Shown here piece after piece: positions 1 through 8,396 of a DNA stretch of 64,000 nucleotides (its first letter is position 1; every line of letters starts with the position of its first letter). The DNA is taken from positions 75,936 to 139,935 of the forward strand of contig CAYWGC010000003.1 of the NCBI GenBank assembly GCA_964457755.1. The letters run 5' to 3'. The DNA comes from Tharpella sp964457755. Its GTDB lineage: Bacteria; Desulfobacterota; Anaeroferrophillalia; Anaeroferrophillales; Tharpellaceae. The notes below the pieces were generated by a model. The model was not told the DNA's origin. It searched no databases and saw only the letters and a program-made list of their open reading frames with translations. The translations under genes and the position numbers were made by a program.

Positions 1-35
1 TCAATATATATTCGCTTTAAACTAGAAACTAAATA

Positions 36-1208
36 CTAACGATCAATCTCACCCAGGACAATATCAATACTTCCGATAACCGAGATGGCATCGGCCAGCA
101 TATGACCCTTCATCATCTTCTCCAAAGCACTAACCAGGATAAAACAAGGCGAGCGTACCTTCATCCGGTAAGGATTCTCCGTACCATCACCAACCAAGTA
201 AAAACCAAGCTCACCCTTAGAGCCTTCAACCGAATGATAGATCTCCCCTTCAGGAACCTGCGGTCCTTGAGCCTGAATCTTAAATCTCCGGATCAAAGCA
301 CTGATATCCTCCTGGACATCAGTAAGGTCGGGGTTGGTTATCAAAGGATTATCAACATTAACCGGCCCTTCAGGCAGGTTTTCAAGAGCTTGTTCTATAA
401 TATTAAGCGATTGCGTAAACTCTTCCATACGCACCAGATAACGATCATAGACATCACCATTATCTCCCACCGGAACCTTAAAATCAAAATCCTCATAACC
501 ACTGTAAGGCATCGCCTTACGAATATCGTAAGCAACCCCTGAGCCTCTCAGTGAAGGACCGGTGAGGCCGTAATTAATGGCATCTTCGGCCGAGATTTTA
601 CCGATCCCCATGGTTCTTTTACGCCAGATAATATTGTCTGTCAGCAGGGTATTGTAACCATCGACCGCAGTCGGAAACCACTTAATGAATTCACGCAGGA
701 ATTTAATGAAATTGGGGGTAATATCTTTGGCGACGCCGCCAACCCTAAGATAGGATGGGGTCAAACGGTAACCGGAAACCTCTTCGGTCATATTCATGAT
801 CATCTCACGATCACGGAAGGTATAAAAGACTACCGTCATAGCCCCGATATCGAGAGCATGGCTACCAATCCAAAGGTGATGCCCCATGATCCGAGCCAGT
901 TCTCCCATAATCACACGAATATACTGGGCTCTCTTGGGAATTTCGATACCCAGAAGTTTTTCGACCGCTGTACAGTAACCCATGTTACATAGTGTTGCCG
1001 CAGTATAGTCCAAACGGTCGGTCAAGGGTATGACCTGCTGGTAGTTCATGCTCTCCGCGATCTTTTCGATTCCCCGGTGCAGGTGACCAATATGGGGCGT
1101 GACCTTGACGATCGTTTCGCCATCAAGCTCCAGAACCAGACGCAAGACCCCGTGAGTCGCTGGATGATGCGGACCCATGTTGATGGTCAATAATTTTCCC
1201 TCAGCCAT
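36..1208 (-). CDS. nuoD: NADH-quinone oxidoreductase subunit D (first copy)
   Basis: This is the 49-kDa-type subunit of respiratory complex I, lining the quinone pocket next to NuoB. The protein begins with the family signature NMGPHHPATHGVLRLVLELDGE and ends in the conserved SIDIVLGEIDR tail. About 390 residues is normal for a stand-alone NuoD. I choose the ATG at 1208 rather than the TTG three codons upstream because GAGG lies at a suitable distance. It is last in a nuoA-B-C-D run on the minus strand; the next gene lies beyond the left edge. A second nuoD is at 52025-53179, so the genome carries two complex I clusters. Family assignment is secure. Confidence 0.97.
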   Translation of the reverse strand: MAEGKLLTINMGPHHPATHGVLRLVLELDGETIVKVTPHIGHLHRGIEKIAESMNYQQVIPLTDRLDYTAATLCNMGYCTAVEKLLGIEIPKRAQYIRVIMGELARIMGHHLWIGSHALDIGAMTVVFYTFRDREMIMNMTEEVSGYRLTPSYLRVGGVAKDITPNFIKFLREFIKWFPTAVDGYNTLLTDNIIWRKRTMGIGKISAEDAINYGLTGPSLRGSGVAYDIRKAMPYSGYEDFDFKVPVGDNGDVYDRYLVRMEEFTQSLNIIEQALENLPEGPVNVDNPLITNPDLTDVQEDISALIRRFKIQAQGPQVPEGEIYHSVEGSKGELGFYLVGDGTENPYRMKVRSPCFILVSALEKMMKGHMLADAISVIGSIDIVLGEIDR

Positions 1209-1273
1209 CGCTACCAACCTCAGTATAAGTTATCTCTATTTTATCTAAAAAATACTAATGTAAAATCGTAACT

Positions 1274-1777
1274 CTAGAGAACCTGAATTGTATCAGGATC
1301 CCACTTTTCATCGAAGTCCTTCCCTCTTAAGGGGAAATCCTTACGCAATGGATGTCCATCAAAATCATCCCACATCAAAATTCGACGCAGGTTGGGGTGG
1401 CCACTGAAACTAATCCCCATCAAGTCGTAAACTTCACGCTCAGGCCAGTCTGCTGATTTCCAGATATCGGTTACGGTTGGCACCGCAACATCTTCGGGAA
1501 CCATGACTTTAACCAGAAGACGGCGAAAGTCGTCCATTGAGTGCAAGATATAGACAACCTCAAATCGAGGCTCTCGCGGCATCTTATCAATCCCCACCAC
1601 ATCTGAGAGAAGGTCATAATGCAGGGTTTTATCGTCATGCAGATAGAGCATGATGTCATGCAATTTTTCGAGACTGACGACGATTTTCAGGTCACCCCTG
1701 AAATCAACATCCTCAATTATCGCATCTGCAAACTCACCCTGCAACTGCTCCAGCACTTTAGCATTATCCATAGTCAT
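1274..1777 (-). CDS. nuoC: NADH-quinone oxidoreductase subunit C (first copy)
   Basis: This is the 30-kDa-type subunit of the complex I peripheral arm, 167 residues. The family core is visible: SADWPEREVYDLMGISFSGHPNLRRILMWDDF, then HPLRKDFPL. The start ATG at 1777 is preceded by AGGAAGAG. It lies between nuoB and nuoD with short gaps, as in the usual operon order, and is not fused to NuoD. Confidence 0.96.
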   Translation of the reverse strand: MTMDNAKVLEQLQGEFADAIIEDVDFRGDLKIVVSLEKLHDIMLYLHDDKTLHYDLLSDVVGIDKMPREPRFEVVYILHSMDDFRRLLVKVMVPEDVAVPTVTDIWKSADWPEREVYDLMGISFSGHPNLRRILMWDDFDGHPLRKDFPLRGKDFDEKWDPDTIQVL

Positions 1778-1799
1778 GATTTAAACTCTTCCTGATCTG

Positions 1800-2330
1800 C
1801 TAACACAAACTGACAATATCAGACTTGTTGCTTGAAGGCTCATTATAATCGGGCCGCGAAGTAAACTTATCCTGCATGATTTTGTCCTGCAGCTTCATGA
1901 TACTGGCCAGTAAAGCCTCCGGCCGCGGCGGGCACCCGGGAACATAGACATCGACGGGAATGATCTGATCAACTCCCTGAACTACTGAATAGCTCTGGAA
2001 AACCCCACCACAGGAAGAACAGGCTCCCATCGCAATAACCCAACGGGGCTCAGCCATCTGTTCATAAACACGCTTGACCATGACCGACATCTTCTTGGTC
2101 AGGGTGCCAGCAACGATCATCAAATCGGACTGGCGCGGCGACGGCCGAAAAACTTCAGAGCCGAAGCGGGCGATATCGTAACTACTTAAACTAGTAGCCA
2201 TCATCTCCAAAGCGCATCAGGCCAAACCAAAGGTACAGGGCCAGATCGAATTCTTACGCCCCCAGTTAACCAGCCCCTCAAGGTTGGTGACCAGGAATCC
2301 GTCGCCCTTTAATGCACTCTCTATTCCCAT
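1800..2330 (-). CDS. nuoB: NADH-quinone oxidoreductase subunit B with in-frame UGA, probable selenoprotein
   Basis: NuoB carries iron-sulfur cluster N2, the last electron carrier before quinone. Reading from the ATG at 2330, which overlaps the end of nuoA by 10 bp, gives the normal NuoB N-terminus and then WPCTFGLA-UGA-CALEMMATS. The family has the tandem cysteines GLACCAxEMM there, so the UGA (2219-2217, residue 38) replaces the first of the pair. The rest is intact: FRPSPRQSDLMIVAGT, MGACSSCGG and VPGCPPRPE supply the remaining ligands, and the length of 176 residues is normal. Starting 16 nt after the UGA, an 8-bp stem (TGGCTACT with AGTAGTTA, two G-U pairs) has the loop AGTTTA, placed like hairpins behind the other UGA codons here. 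Alternatives are a nonsense mutation or a sequencing error. The second NuoB (53675-54274) has the normal Cys-Cys. Confidence 0.8.
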
Positions 2331-2677
2331 TCCAAGGCTCCCTTTTTCCAAACATATATATAACAAACAAAGAGGATCACCATAAAAATGGCCATCTCAA
2401 CAAAACCAAACAGTCCTAAGCTCTTATAATGTACGGCCCAAGGATAGAGGAAAACGCACTCCAGATCAAAGACCAGAAAAAGGAGGGCGACAACATAATA
2501 CTTGATCGGGGTCTGCACATAGGCCGCCCCGATCGTTGTCATACCACACTCATAGGTCTCTTTCTTGACCCGGGATTTTCGATTTGGCCCGAGAACACTC
2601 GAAAGGACTACGGCGACAACTCCAAAGCCAACCCCGACAATCATCATCAGCAGTACGGGTACATAATCTTGCAACAT
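2321..2677 (-). CDS. nuoA: NADH-quinone oxidoreductase subunit A (first copy)
   Basis: This is a small membrane subunit of complex I, 118 residues with three hydrophobic segments. The conserved TYECGMTTIGAAYVQTPIKYYVVALLFLVFDLE is present; the cysteine of YECG and the FDLE motif mark the quinone-site loop. It is first in the nuoABCD run, and its 3' end overlaps nuoB. The upstream gap (2678-3163) holds divergent promoters shared with the cytochrome gene on the other strand. Confidence 0.95.
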   Translation of the reverse strand: MLQDYVPVLLMMIVGVGFGVVAVVLSSVLGPNRKSRVKKETYECGMTTIGAAYVQTPIKYYVVALLFLVFDLECVFLYPWAVHYKSLGLFGFVEMAIFMVILFVCYIYVWKKGALEWE

Positions 2678-3010
2678 AATTTCTTCACCCCTGGTTGCGC
2701 GAGGCTATAAGCGATTGTCACATCTTTGAACAATCGGATTAGCCCGAGATAATTACTATGTGAAGCTTTTTATTAAGCGCGGCTTATATACCGACCCCTT
2801 CTGCCTATGTCAAGAAAAAAAATGGGTTTTTTTGTAATACAATCGACAGATCTTAGACACTTTTGCGACCCCCCCAACCTGCAACTCAGATCTCAACAAT
2901 TTCCACCCCAGTACAACAAACTTTGTTCTACCGTTTTTAGTCCGAAGCGCAAGCCAGCTTTCAACTATGCCGCGCCCCCTTAACTTCGTTACTAATTACA
3001 AAAAAAACAA

Positions 3011-3027
3011 AAGTATACAGTATACTT
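3011..3027. promoter_or_regulatory. 17-bp palindrome in the divergent nuoA / cytochrome promoter region
   Basis: AAGTATACAGTATACTT is a perfect 8-bp inverted repeat around one base. It lies in the AT-rich gap between nuoA (-) and the multiheme cytochrome (+). Size and symmetry suit a dimeric repressor, but no regulator is identified. A shorter version, TATACAGTATA, occurs at 57459-57469 upstream of the NfnAB-like operon. Apart from this palindrome and poly-A/T runs I see nothing else in 2678-3163. Confidence 0.35.
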
Positions 3028-3163
3028 AATCCTGCATTTATTATAATTATCGCTATTATAAGATATTTCCTTGATTTCCAGTAACAATCCATGTTAATCG
3101 CAATCCCTTATCAAATTACTTATGATTAAAAAAAAATGTATTTTATTTAAGGAGTTCAGCTAA

Positions 3164-5380
3164 ATGATTAAACGAATGTGGAATTTGCTCATTGACTTTA
3201 TTCGTGATTTTGGTCACGAAGCCGCCCGCGGGACCCGTGAACACTGGAAAGGGTTGCTAATTTTTGCTGCAGTATCTTTTTGCATCTTCATTTTAATGAT
3301 AGTTTTGCTCCTTAAGGCCACCGCTAATTATCAATTTTGCGCCATGTGCCACAACATGGATACCTATATTGAATCCTGGAAACAGTCCTCCCATAAAGAT
3401 GTCAGTTGTCTGGAGTGCCATTTTGAACCCGGCGTCTGGGGTGAACTAAAAGGCAAGTGGAAAGCTCAAACCCATGTGGTTATGAAAATCACAGGTACGG
3501 CACCACCTCGCCCCCACACGGTCATCAGTGACGCCAGTTGCCTGCGGGAGGGCTGCCACTCTACTACAGAACTCCAGGAAGATACAGTCAACTTCAAGGG
3601 TGTAGCCTTCAGCCATGACACCCATCTAAGTGATTTGCGCCGCGGTAAAAAGTTGAAGTGCGTTAGCTGCCACTCCCAAATTGTCCAGGGCCAGCACCTC
3701 ACGGTTACCGAGTCGACCTGCTTTAACTGTCATTTTTACGACAAAGAGAATCATCCTGAAATTGCTGATTGTCAAACTTGCCACACCGACTCAAAGGCTA
3801 AAATATTTATTGATGCCAATGAAAATATGCCTTTCGTCCATAAAGATTATCTTGATCGGGACGTAAATTGTGAACAGTGCCATTTTGGCATCATTTACGG
3901 TGACGGTCATGTCATGGACAACGTCTGCGTCCAATGTCACTCTGAGCCCCACCTGCTAGAGGGTAGCTACAGCAGCGAAAAGATGCATTTCAGCCATGTC
4001 ACGGCCCATAAGGTTGAGTGCTTCCGTTGCCACTCCGGCATTGAACACTATATCCCCCGAGAAAAATCCAATAAATATCAAGAGCGCCAAGCCTTGTTGC
4101 GAACTAAAGCGATTAACAGCGGCCTGCATTACGACAGCAACTGCGCCAAGTGCCATACTTTCGACCAGCACACCATAATCCATCAGATGTTTGCTGGAGA
4201 AGGCGGCATCGAACACAAAGCCACTCCGAGCCCCATGTATCAGGCTCATTTGGACTGTGCTGGCTGTCACCTTGCTATCTATGACGTCAACGGCGAAACC
4301 CGCAAGCTTAAACGCCAGGGATTTGACGAAATGATCAAGTCCTGTTCTGAGTGCCATGGCCCCGGTTACGACGATATGGCCAAACACTGGAAAGAGGTCC
4401 TCGAACAGGAGTTGACGAAAACCTCCAAGACTCTACGTGACACTAACCAGCTTCTTGCTAAAGGTGACTCAAGCGATGCCATGAAGCTCTATGACATCGC
4501 CCAGAAGAATTATACCTTTGTCAAAAACAGTTATGGTATCCATAATATCGATTTCGCCTTAAGCCTGCTGGCTGATTGTCGAACTCGTTGCGAGAAAGCC
4601 AAAACCATTATCAACCCAGCCTACCAGGCGGCTTCAATAACCTCACCTTCGGGCTGCACTGATCTCTGTCACAGCTGTGTTGAGTGTATCGAAACCAAGC
4701 CGGTACCTTTTGGCGAAGTCCAATTCCCACATGATGTTCATGTCGTCGATGAAGGGCTTACCTGTCTGGAGTGTCACAGTCCGCGCGAACAGCACGGCCA
4801 GACAATTCTCAAAAACTGTAAGGATTGCCACCATGGTTCGGGGATGGGTGCAGTTGAATGTGCCGACTGTCACACCGCCGCATTTAATCTTTACAATGGC
4901 CAAAATGCCTGCGATGAGATCAGCTGTGATGTCCGCGGCATCGCCAACTCCATGGCTGCAGATGTCAGTTGCAAAGATTGTCACGGCCAGGTTGAAGAGG
5001 GCGAAAGCATGACTGACGCTGTCCTCAAACAGGCTTGCATCAGCTGTCATGATGACGACCCGGCTTATGGAACCATGGTTGATGAATGGCGCCGTGAAGT
5101 TAAAGCATTAGATATCAAAACCCTGGAAGATCAGCTGCAACAAGTCCAGAAATCGGTGCTCTCTGCAATCCGGAATGGCGATTACACCTACGACACCCAG
5201 GATTTGATCAACAATGCTGATAAAAACTTGAAGCAGCTTCTTAACGGCAACCCGATCCACAATCTTGAATTTTCTAAAGATCTGGCGGGAAAAGTAAAAA
5301 TCTTAATCGACAAGGCGAGAAAACAGTTACAGCGCCATAGCACGATCAAAACCCTGGGTGAAAAAGAGTACAGGTATTAA
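3164..5380 (+). CDS. Large NapC/NirT-anchored multiheme cytochrome c, 16 canonical plus 2 variant heme sites
   Basis: This 738-residue protein has an N-terminal membrane anchor (hydrophobic residues about 29-52) followed at once by CAMCHNMDTY, the NapC/NirT-type first heme of quinol-oxidising cytochromes. I count sixteen CXXCH motifs along the periplasmic part, plus CLREGCH (CX4CH) and CTDLCH (CX3CH), which may be variant heme sites. Two helical, cysteine-free stretches (about residues 405-480 and 640-735) separate or close the heme blocks. It probably passes electrons from menaquinol into the periplasm or onto an outer-surface conduit; the partner is unknown. An AAGGAG ribosome site precedes the ATG. 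It is monocistronic: divergent from nuoA and closed by a strong terminator. Confidence 0.9.
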   Translation: MIKRMWNLLIDFIRDFGHEAARGTREHWKGLLIFAAVSFCIFILMIVLLLKATANYQFCAMCHNMDTYIESWKQSSHKDVSCLECHFEPGVWGELKGKWKAQTHVVMKITGTAPPRPHTVISDASCLREGCHSTTELQEDTVNFKGVAFSHDTHLSDLRRGKKLKCVSCHSQIVQGQHLTVTESTCFNCHFYDKENHPEIADCQTCHTDSKAKIFIDANENMPFVHKDYLDRDVNCEQCHFGIIYGDGHVMDNVCVQCHSEPHLLEGSYSSEKMHFSHVTAHKVECFRCHSGIEHYIPREKSNKYQERQALLRTKAINSGLHYDSNCAKCHTFDQHTIIHQMFAGEGGIEHKATPSPMYQAHLDCAGCHLAIYDVNGETRKLKRQGFDEMIKSCSECHGPGYDDMAKHWKEVLEQELTKTSKTLRDTNQLLAKGDSSDAMKLYDIAQKNYTFVKNSYGIHNIDFALSLLADCRTRCEKAKTIINPAYQAASITSPSGCTDLCHSCVECIETKPVPFGEVQFPHDVHVVDEGLTCLECHSPREQHGQTILKNCKDCHHGSGMGAVECADCHTAAFNLYNGQNACDEISCDVRGIANSMAADVSCKDCHGQVEEGESMTDAVLKQACISCHDDDPAYGTMVDEWRREVKALDIKTLEDQLQQVQKSVLSAIRNGDYTYDTQDLINNADKNLKQLLNGNPIHNLEFSKDLAGKVKILIDKARKQLQRHSTIKTLGEKEYRY

Positions 5381-5410
5381 CCCTTTTTCACTCAAGCTAT
5401 AACACCGATA

Positions 5411-5457
5411 ACAAAAAAGAGGGGGCGCGACATGAAGTCGCACCCCCTCTTTTTTGT
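5411..5457. terminator. Rho-independent terminator after the multiheme cytochrome gene
   Basis: The arms GAGGGGGCGCGAC and GTCGCACCCCCTC pair with one mismatch around ATGAA. They are flanked by ACAAAAAA and TTTTTTGT, so the structure could act in both directions. It begins about 30 bp after the cytochrome stop codon. Confidence 0.9.
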
Positions 5458-5572
5458 TCACCAAATTAAATATTTTAATTGCTTAAAAAAGAAAAAATAG
5501 ATAACCTTAGAAAATTACAAGAATTCAATTCCGTAAAATAATAATAGACTTCGTTATTTTAAGAGAAAATTG

Positions 5573-6064
5573 ATGAGTGAAGAGAAAAAAAACCCGCTCT
5601 TAAGCGGCATCATGGCAGGCTATATGGTTCTACTGGCCCACCTGCTGCTCGTCATCATCTTAGCAACAGCCGTGGTATTCATTCAGACCCTGGCGGAATA
5701 CATTGAGTACGTACTGGCAGGTGGACTCTTACTGATTTTCGGATCAGCCGTATTTTTCTACCAACTATTAAAGAAAAATGGGAAACAGATTATCAATACT
5801 CTTAAAAATCCCTCTTTCCAGGGCCAGAACATAGAGATCAGCTTGCTCGGTGGCCTGGCATCCGTCTCCATTAACAATCCGCCAAAGAGCTCACAGTTGC
5901 TCCTTGAAAACCAATCTACAATCATTCAGGCACTGCCGGAAACCCCCTCGAGCTCACCCCAAAATGAACTTTTACGCCTGGCCGACCTCTATGATCGCGA
6001 CCTCATCAACGAAGACGAGTTCAAACAACTTAAAAATGAAATTTTAACCTCCACAAAAGATTAA
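5573..6064 (+). CDS. Two-TM membrane protein with C-terminal SHOCT domain
   Basis: This protein of 163 residues has two hydrophobic helices near the N-terminus (about residues 15-38 and 44-65) and a polar middle. It ends in the SHOCT-type short helical domain, LLRLADLYDRDLINEDEFKQLKNEIL. SHOCT domains are common oligomerisation modules at protein ends and say nothing specific about function. The ATG at 5573 is taken over the TTG just upstream. It converges on the following minus-strand gene, with the two stop codons 13 bp apart. Confidence 0.7.
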   Translation: MSEEKKNPLLSGIMAGYMVLLAHLLLVIILATAVVFIQTLAEYIEYVLAGGLLLIFGSAVFFYQLLKKNGKQIINTLKNPSFQGQNIEISLLGGLASVSINNPPKSSQLLLENQSTIIQALPETPSSSPQNELLRLADLYDRDLINEDEFKQLKNEILTSTKD

Positions 6065-6079
6065 CTTAACTTTCTCTAC

Positions 6080-7534
6080 TTACTTCTTTTCAGCTTTTAA
6101 AGGACTACAGGTTTTTTTGAAATAGGTCTCCAGATCGAACTCCGGGCTCCTTTCCTCGATATGACATACCAGACACATTGCACCACCTGCCAGATCTTTA
6201 ACCATCTTCTCGCCACCCTTGGCCGCAACATGCAACCGGCCAGGGCCATGACATGATTCACACTGAACATTGGCATAATTACCAACCTGACGAATGTCTG
6301 AAAAACCGCCCGGTTGTTCATAGCCCAAGGTATGACAGGCAATACACTCAACATCAAAATGTTTCTCTTGCTTTACCAGAGATTGATAAGCCTGGGCATG
6401 CGAGGTCTTTAACCAGCGCTGATAACGCTCGGGATGACACTCGGCACAAGTTTTCGCAAACACATAACTATCACCAGGCTTTAAAACTGGCCGCCCGCTG
6501 TTTGCAATAGACATTGATTTGGTAGCTTTTACCTGCTGCAGCCGGCTCAGTTTGGCCTCGACCTTCTTAACCATAGGGCCAATCACAGGGTGATCCGGCA
6601 TCGCAATTTTGAGCGGAAAAAAATGGTTTAAGAGAAAGATATTTTCACCAACTGTTTTTCCTTTATAACGGAGCGCTGCCGGTAATGCTTCAACCCCAGC
6701 CGGGCCCAAAAAACTTACATCGAGACGACCGACACTTTTACCACCTCGTTCAACATGTGCAATATATGTCTCCTGCACTAAGATCGGCAGAGATATACGA
6801 CTCTTTTTACTGCTGCCGATAATCAGATCGATCGCCATGCCTCGCTGGGCAATACGCCGGCAATAGCGAGTATTCAAATTGGTCAGAAGTACAACGTAGT
6901 CAGCCCCTTCTTGCTTGAGACGAGCTGATATCTCTTTGGCTTTTACAATAGGGTCGACAACCTTAAATTTGTTGCCACCCGGAATCTTGGCTAATTTAAG
7001 CTTATCATCACACAACCCCAAGATACCAACCTTAACCCCGTTAACAGTCTTGATTATAGAGGGCGTAAAGATATTTTTATCGTGTTTATCGAGAATATTT
7101 CCAGAGAGAAAAGTAAATTTGGCAGATTTCTCTTTTTTGCGCAAATAGTCGACCCCAAGCGAGAGATCATAAGCCCCGATATTTATCGCATCACAACCCA
7201 TCTTATTAAAAGATGAGATTATCAAATCAGCCAACAACTTGCCGGCTATAGCCTTTTCCAGTTTTAAGGCTTCACGCCGAAACAAAAGATTACCACCATT
7301 CAGAACCAGGTAGGGGGTACCTTCTTTAGCTAACTCATCGAGAAAAGTTGCACGCTTGGCCAGACCGCCACGCGGGTTTTTGTGTCAACCACAAGGGGTT
7401 ATGGCACCCCGTTCATCCGAAGAGTAGACGATTGAAAAAGCTTTCCCAGAAATCGCTGCAAAAGAGGTGGAAACGCCCCAGCTTCCTACTAAAACATAAG
7501 TCAGAACAATCAAACCTATAATTATTTTTTTCAT
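6080..7534 (-). CDS. UshA-like metallophosphatase-type protein fused to a tetraheme cytochrome c module, probable selenoprotein
   Basis: From the ATG at 7534 (GGAG eight bases upstream) the protein has a signal peptide, then SIVYSSDERGAITPCG-UGA-HKNPRGGLAKRATFLDEL. Related exported 5'-nucleotidase-like proteins carry a Cys-Gly-Cys there followed by GGLARRA, so the UGA (7387-7385, residue 50) sits at a conserved cysteine. Twenty-eight nucleotides after it form a hairpin with loop GGTCTG. The middle (about 100-290) resembles the calcineurin-like/5'-nucleotidase fold (INIGAYDLSLG, VGILGLCDD). The C-terminal part has CAECH, CIACH, CESCH and CLVCH, as in cytochrome c554-type modules. The total is 484 residues. 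A periplasmic redox role is likely; the substrate is unknown. Reading only the part after UGA would remove the signal peptide, which argues for readthrough. Confidence 0.75.
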
Positions 7535-7690
7535 CAAGCACACTCCTTAACTCTATGCAACAAAACTTTAATGCAATACCTGAAACCTGACAAAACTGAT
7601 AAGGCAATCAATTTAAATTGAATAACATACATCCACAAAGCTCACATGTCAAGCGTTTATTACTCATAAACTCTTTTATTTCAATACTTT

Positions 7691-8239
7691 ATGAAGCAGA
7701 TCCCAATAACTCCTGAGATCCTTGACGATCTCTTAATCGAAAATTGGCAGCTCCGCTGGAAAGTTCTCGAGATTTTCCACCAGATGCACCCCAAGACTCG
7801 TAACCACGCCCCAAATTCCCGCGAACATAAAGAGGTTTTACGTCTTGGCAAAAAACTTGCGGCCAGCCGGCACGGACCCAGCGACTGCAATCCTGCACCT
7901 CCTTTCTGAAATAACCCTTGATGGCAGTCCCTGCCTGGCTGTTATCAATCAATCAAACCAGAAATTATGGGGGCTTTTTCAGGCAAGCTATAAGCACCTC
8001 AATTGACACTATAATCGACCATGATCGCACCCTGAACGGATACCCAGACTCTATCCGACCTTTAGGCCATTATCAACTTTCTGCACCAGCGCCCCCACTT
8101 CGATGAACTCCGACATAAAGTTCTGCGCCGCATAGCCTTAAACACTCGTAATGCCAAAGATTTAATAATCTATCTTGACGCTGCCTACGACCGCGACTTG
8201 CGGATCATCAGCATCAGAAGAACTTCCAGAGATAAATAA
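7691..8239 (+). pseudogene. Decayed gene of unknown function, two or more frame breaks
   Basis: Protein-like sequence continues across three reading frames. 7691-7888 encodes an opening with EILDDLLIENWQLRWKVLEI. After a shift, ATAILHLLSEITLDGSPCLAV continues to a stop near 8000. Another frame then gives FLHQRPHFDELRHKVLRRIA up to TAA at 8237-8239. Composition is typical of a soluble helical protein, and I do not recognise the family. The breaks could be real decay or base-call errors. The rest of the 7535-8396 gap holds only the promoter candidate. Confidence 0.5.
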
Positions 8240-8272
8240 TTACCCCTTTTTCAAGCCTTAACCCCTCAAAGG

Positions 8273-8299
8273 TTGACAAAATAACTTACACGTTATACT
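8273..8299 (+). promoter_or_regulatory. Candidate sigma-70 promoter for the sigma-54 activator gene
   Basis: TTGACA (8273-8278) and TATACT (8294-8299) are separated by 15 bp, a little short of the optimum. They lie about 100 bp before the regulator gene. The overlapping sequence CACGTTATACTGTACACGTG has dyad symmetry that could bind a regulator. Confidence 0.35.
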
Positions 8300-8396
8300 G
8301 TACACGTGAATAGAAGAACAAGGGCCCTTGAAAAGGTTAATTTAAGCTATATTGTTCTGACCGAAAACCTTAAATTTAAAAAGTTAAACACCAAAA

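Noticed and set aside
3956..4387. 143-codon minus-strand frame
   Set aside because: It is antisense to the multiheme cytochrome with its regular CXXCH motifs.
7900..8040. UGA codons in the decayed gene as further Sec sites
   Set aside because: Two UGA codons follow closely, other frame breaks occur, and no conserved cysteine context is visible, so decay is simpler.
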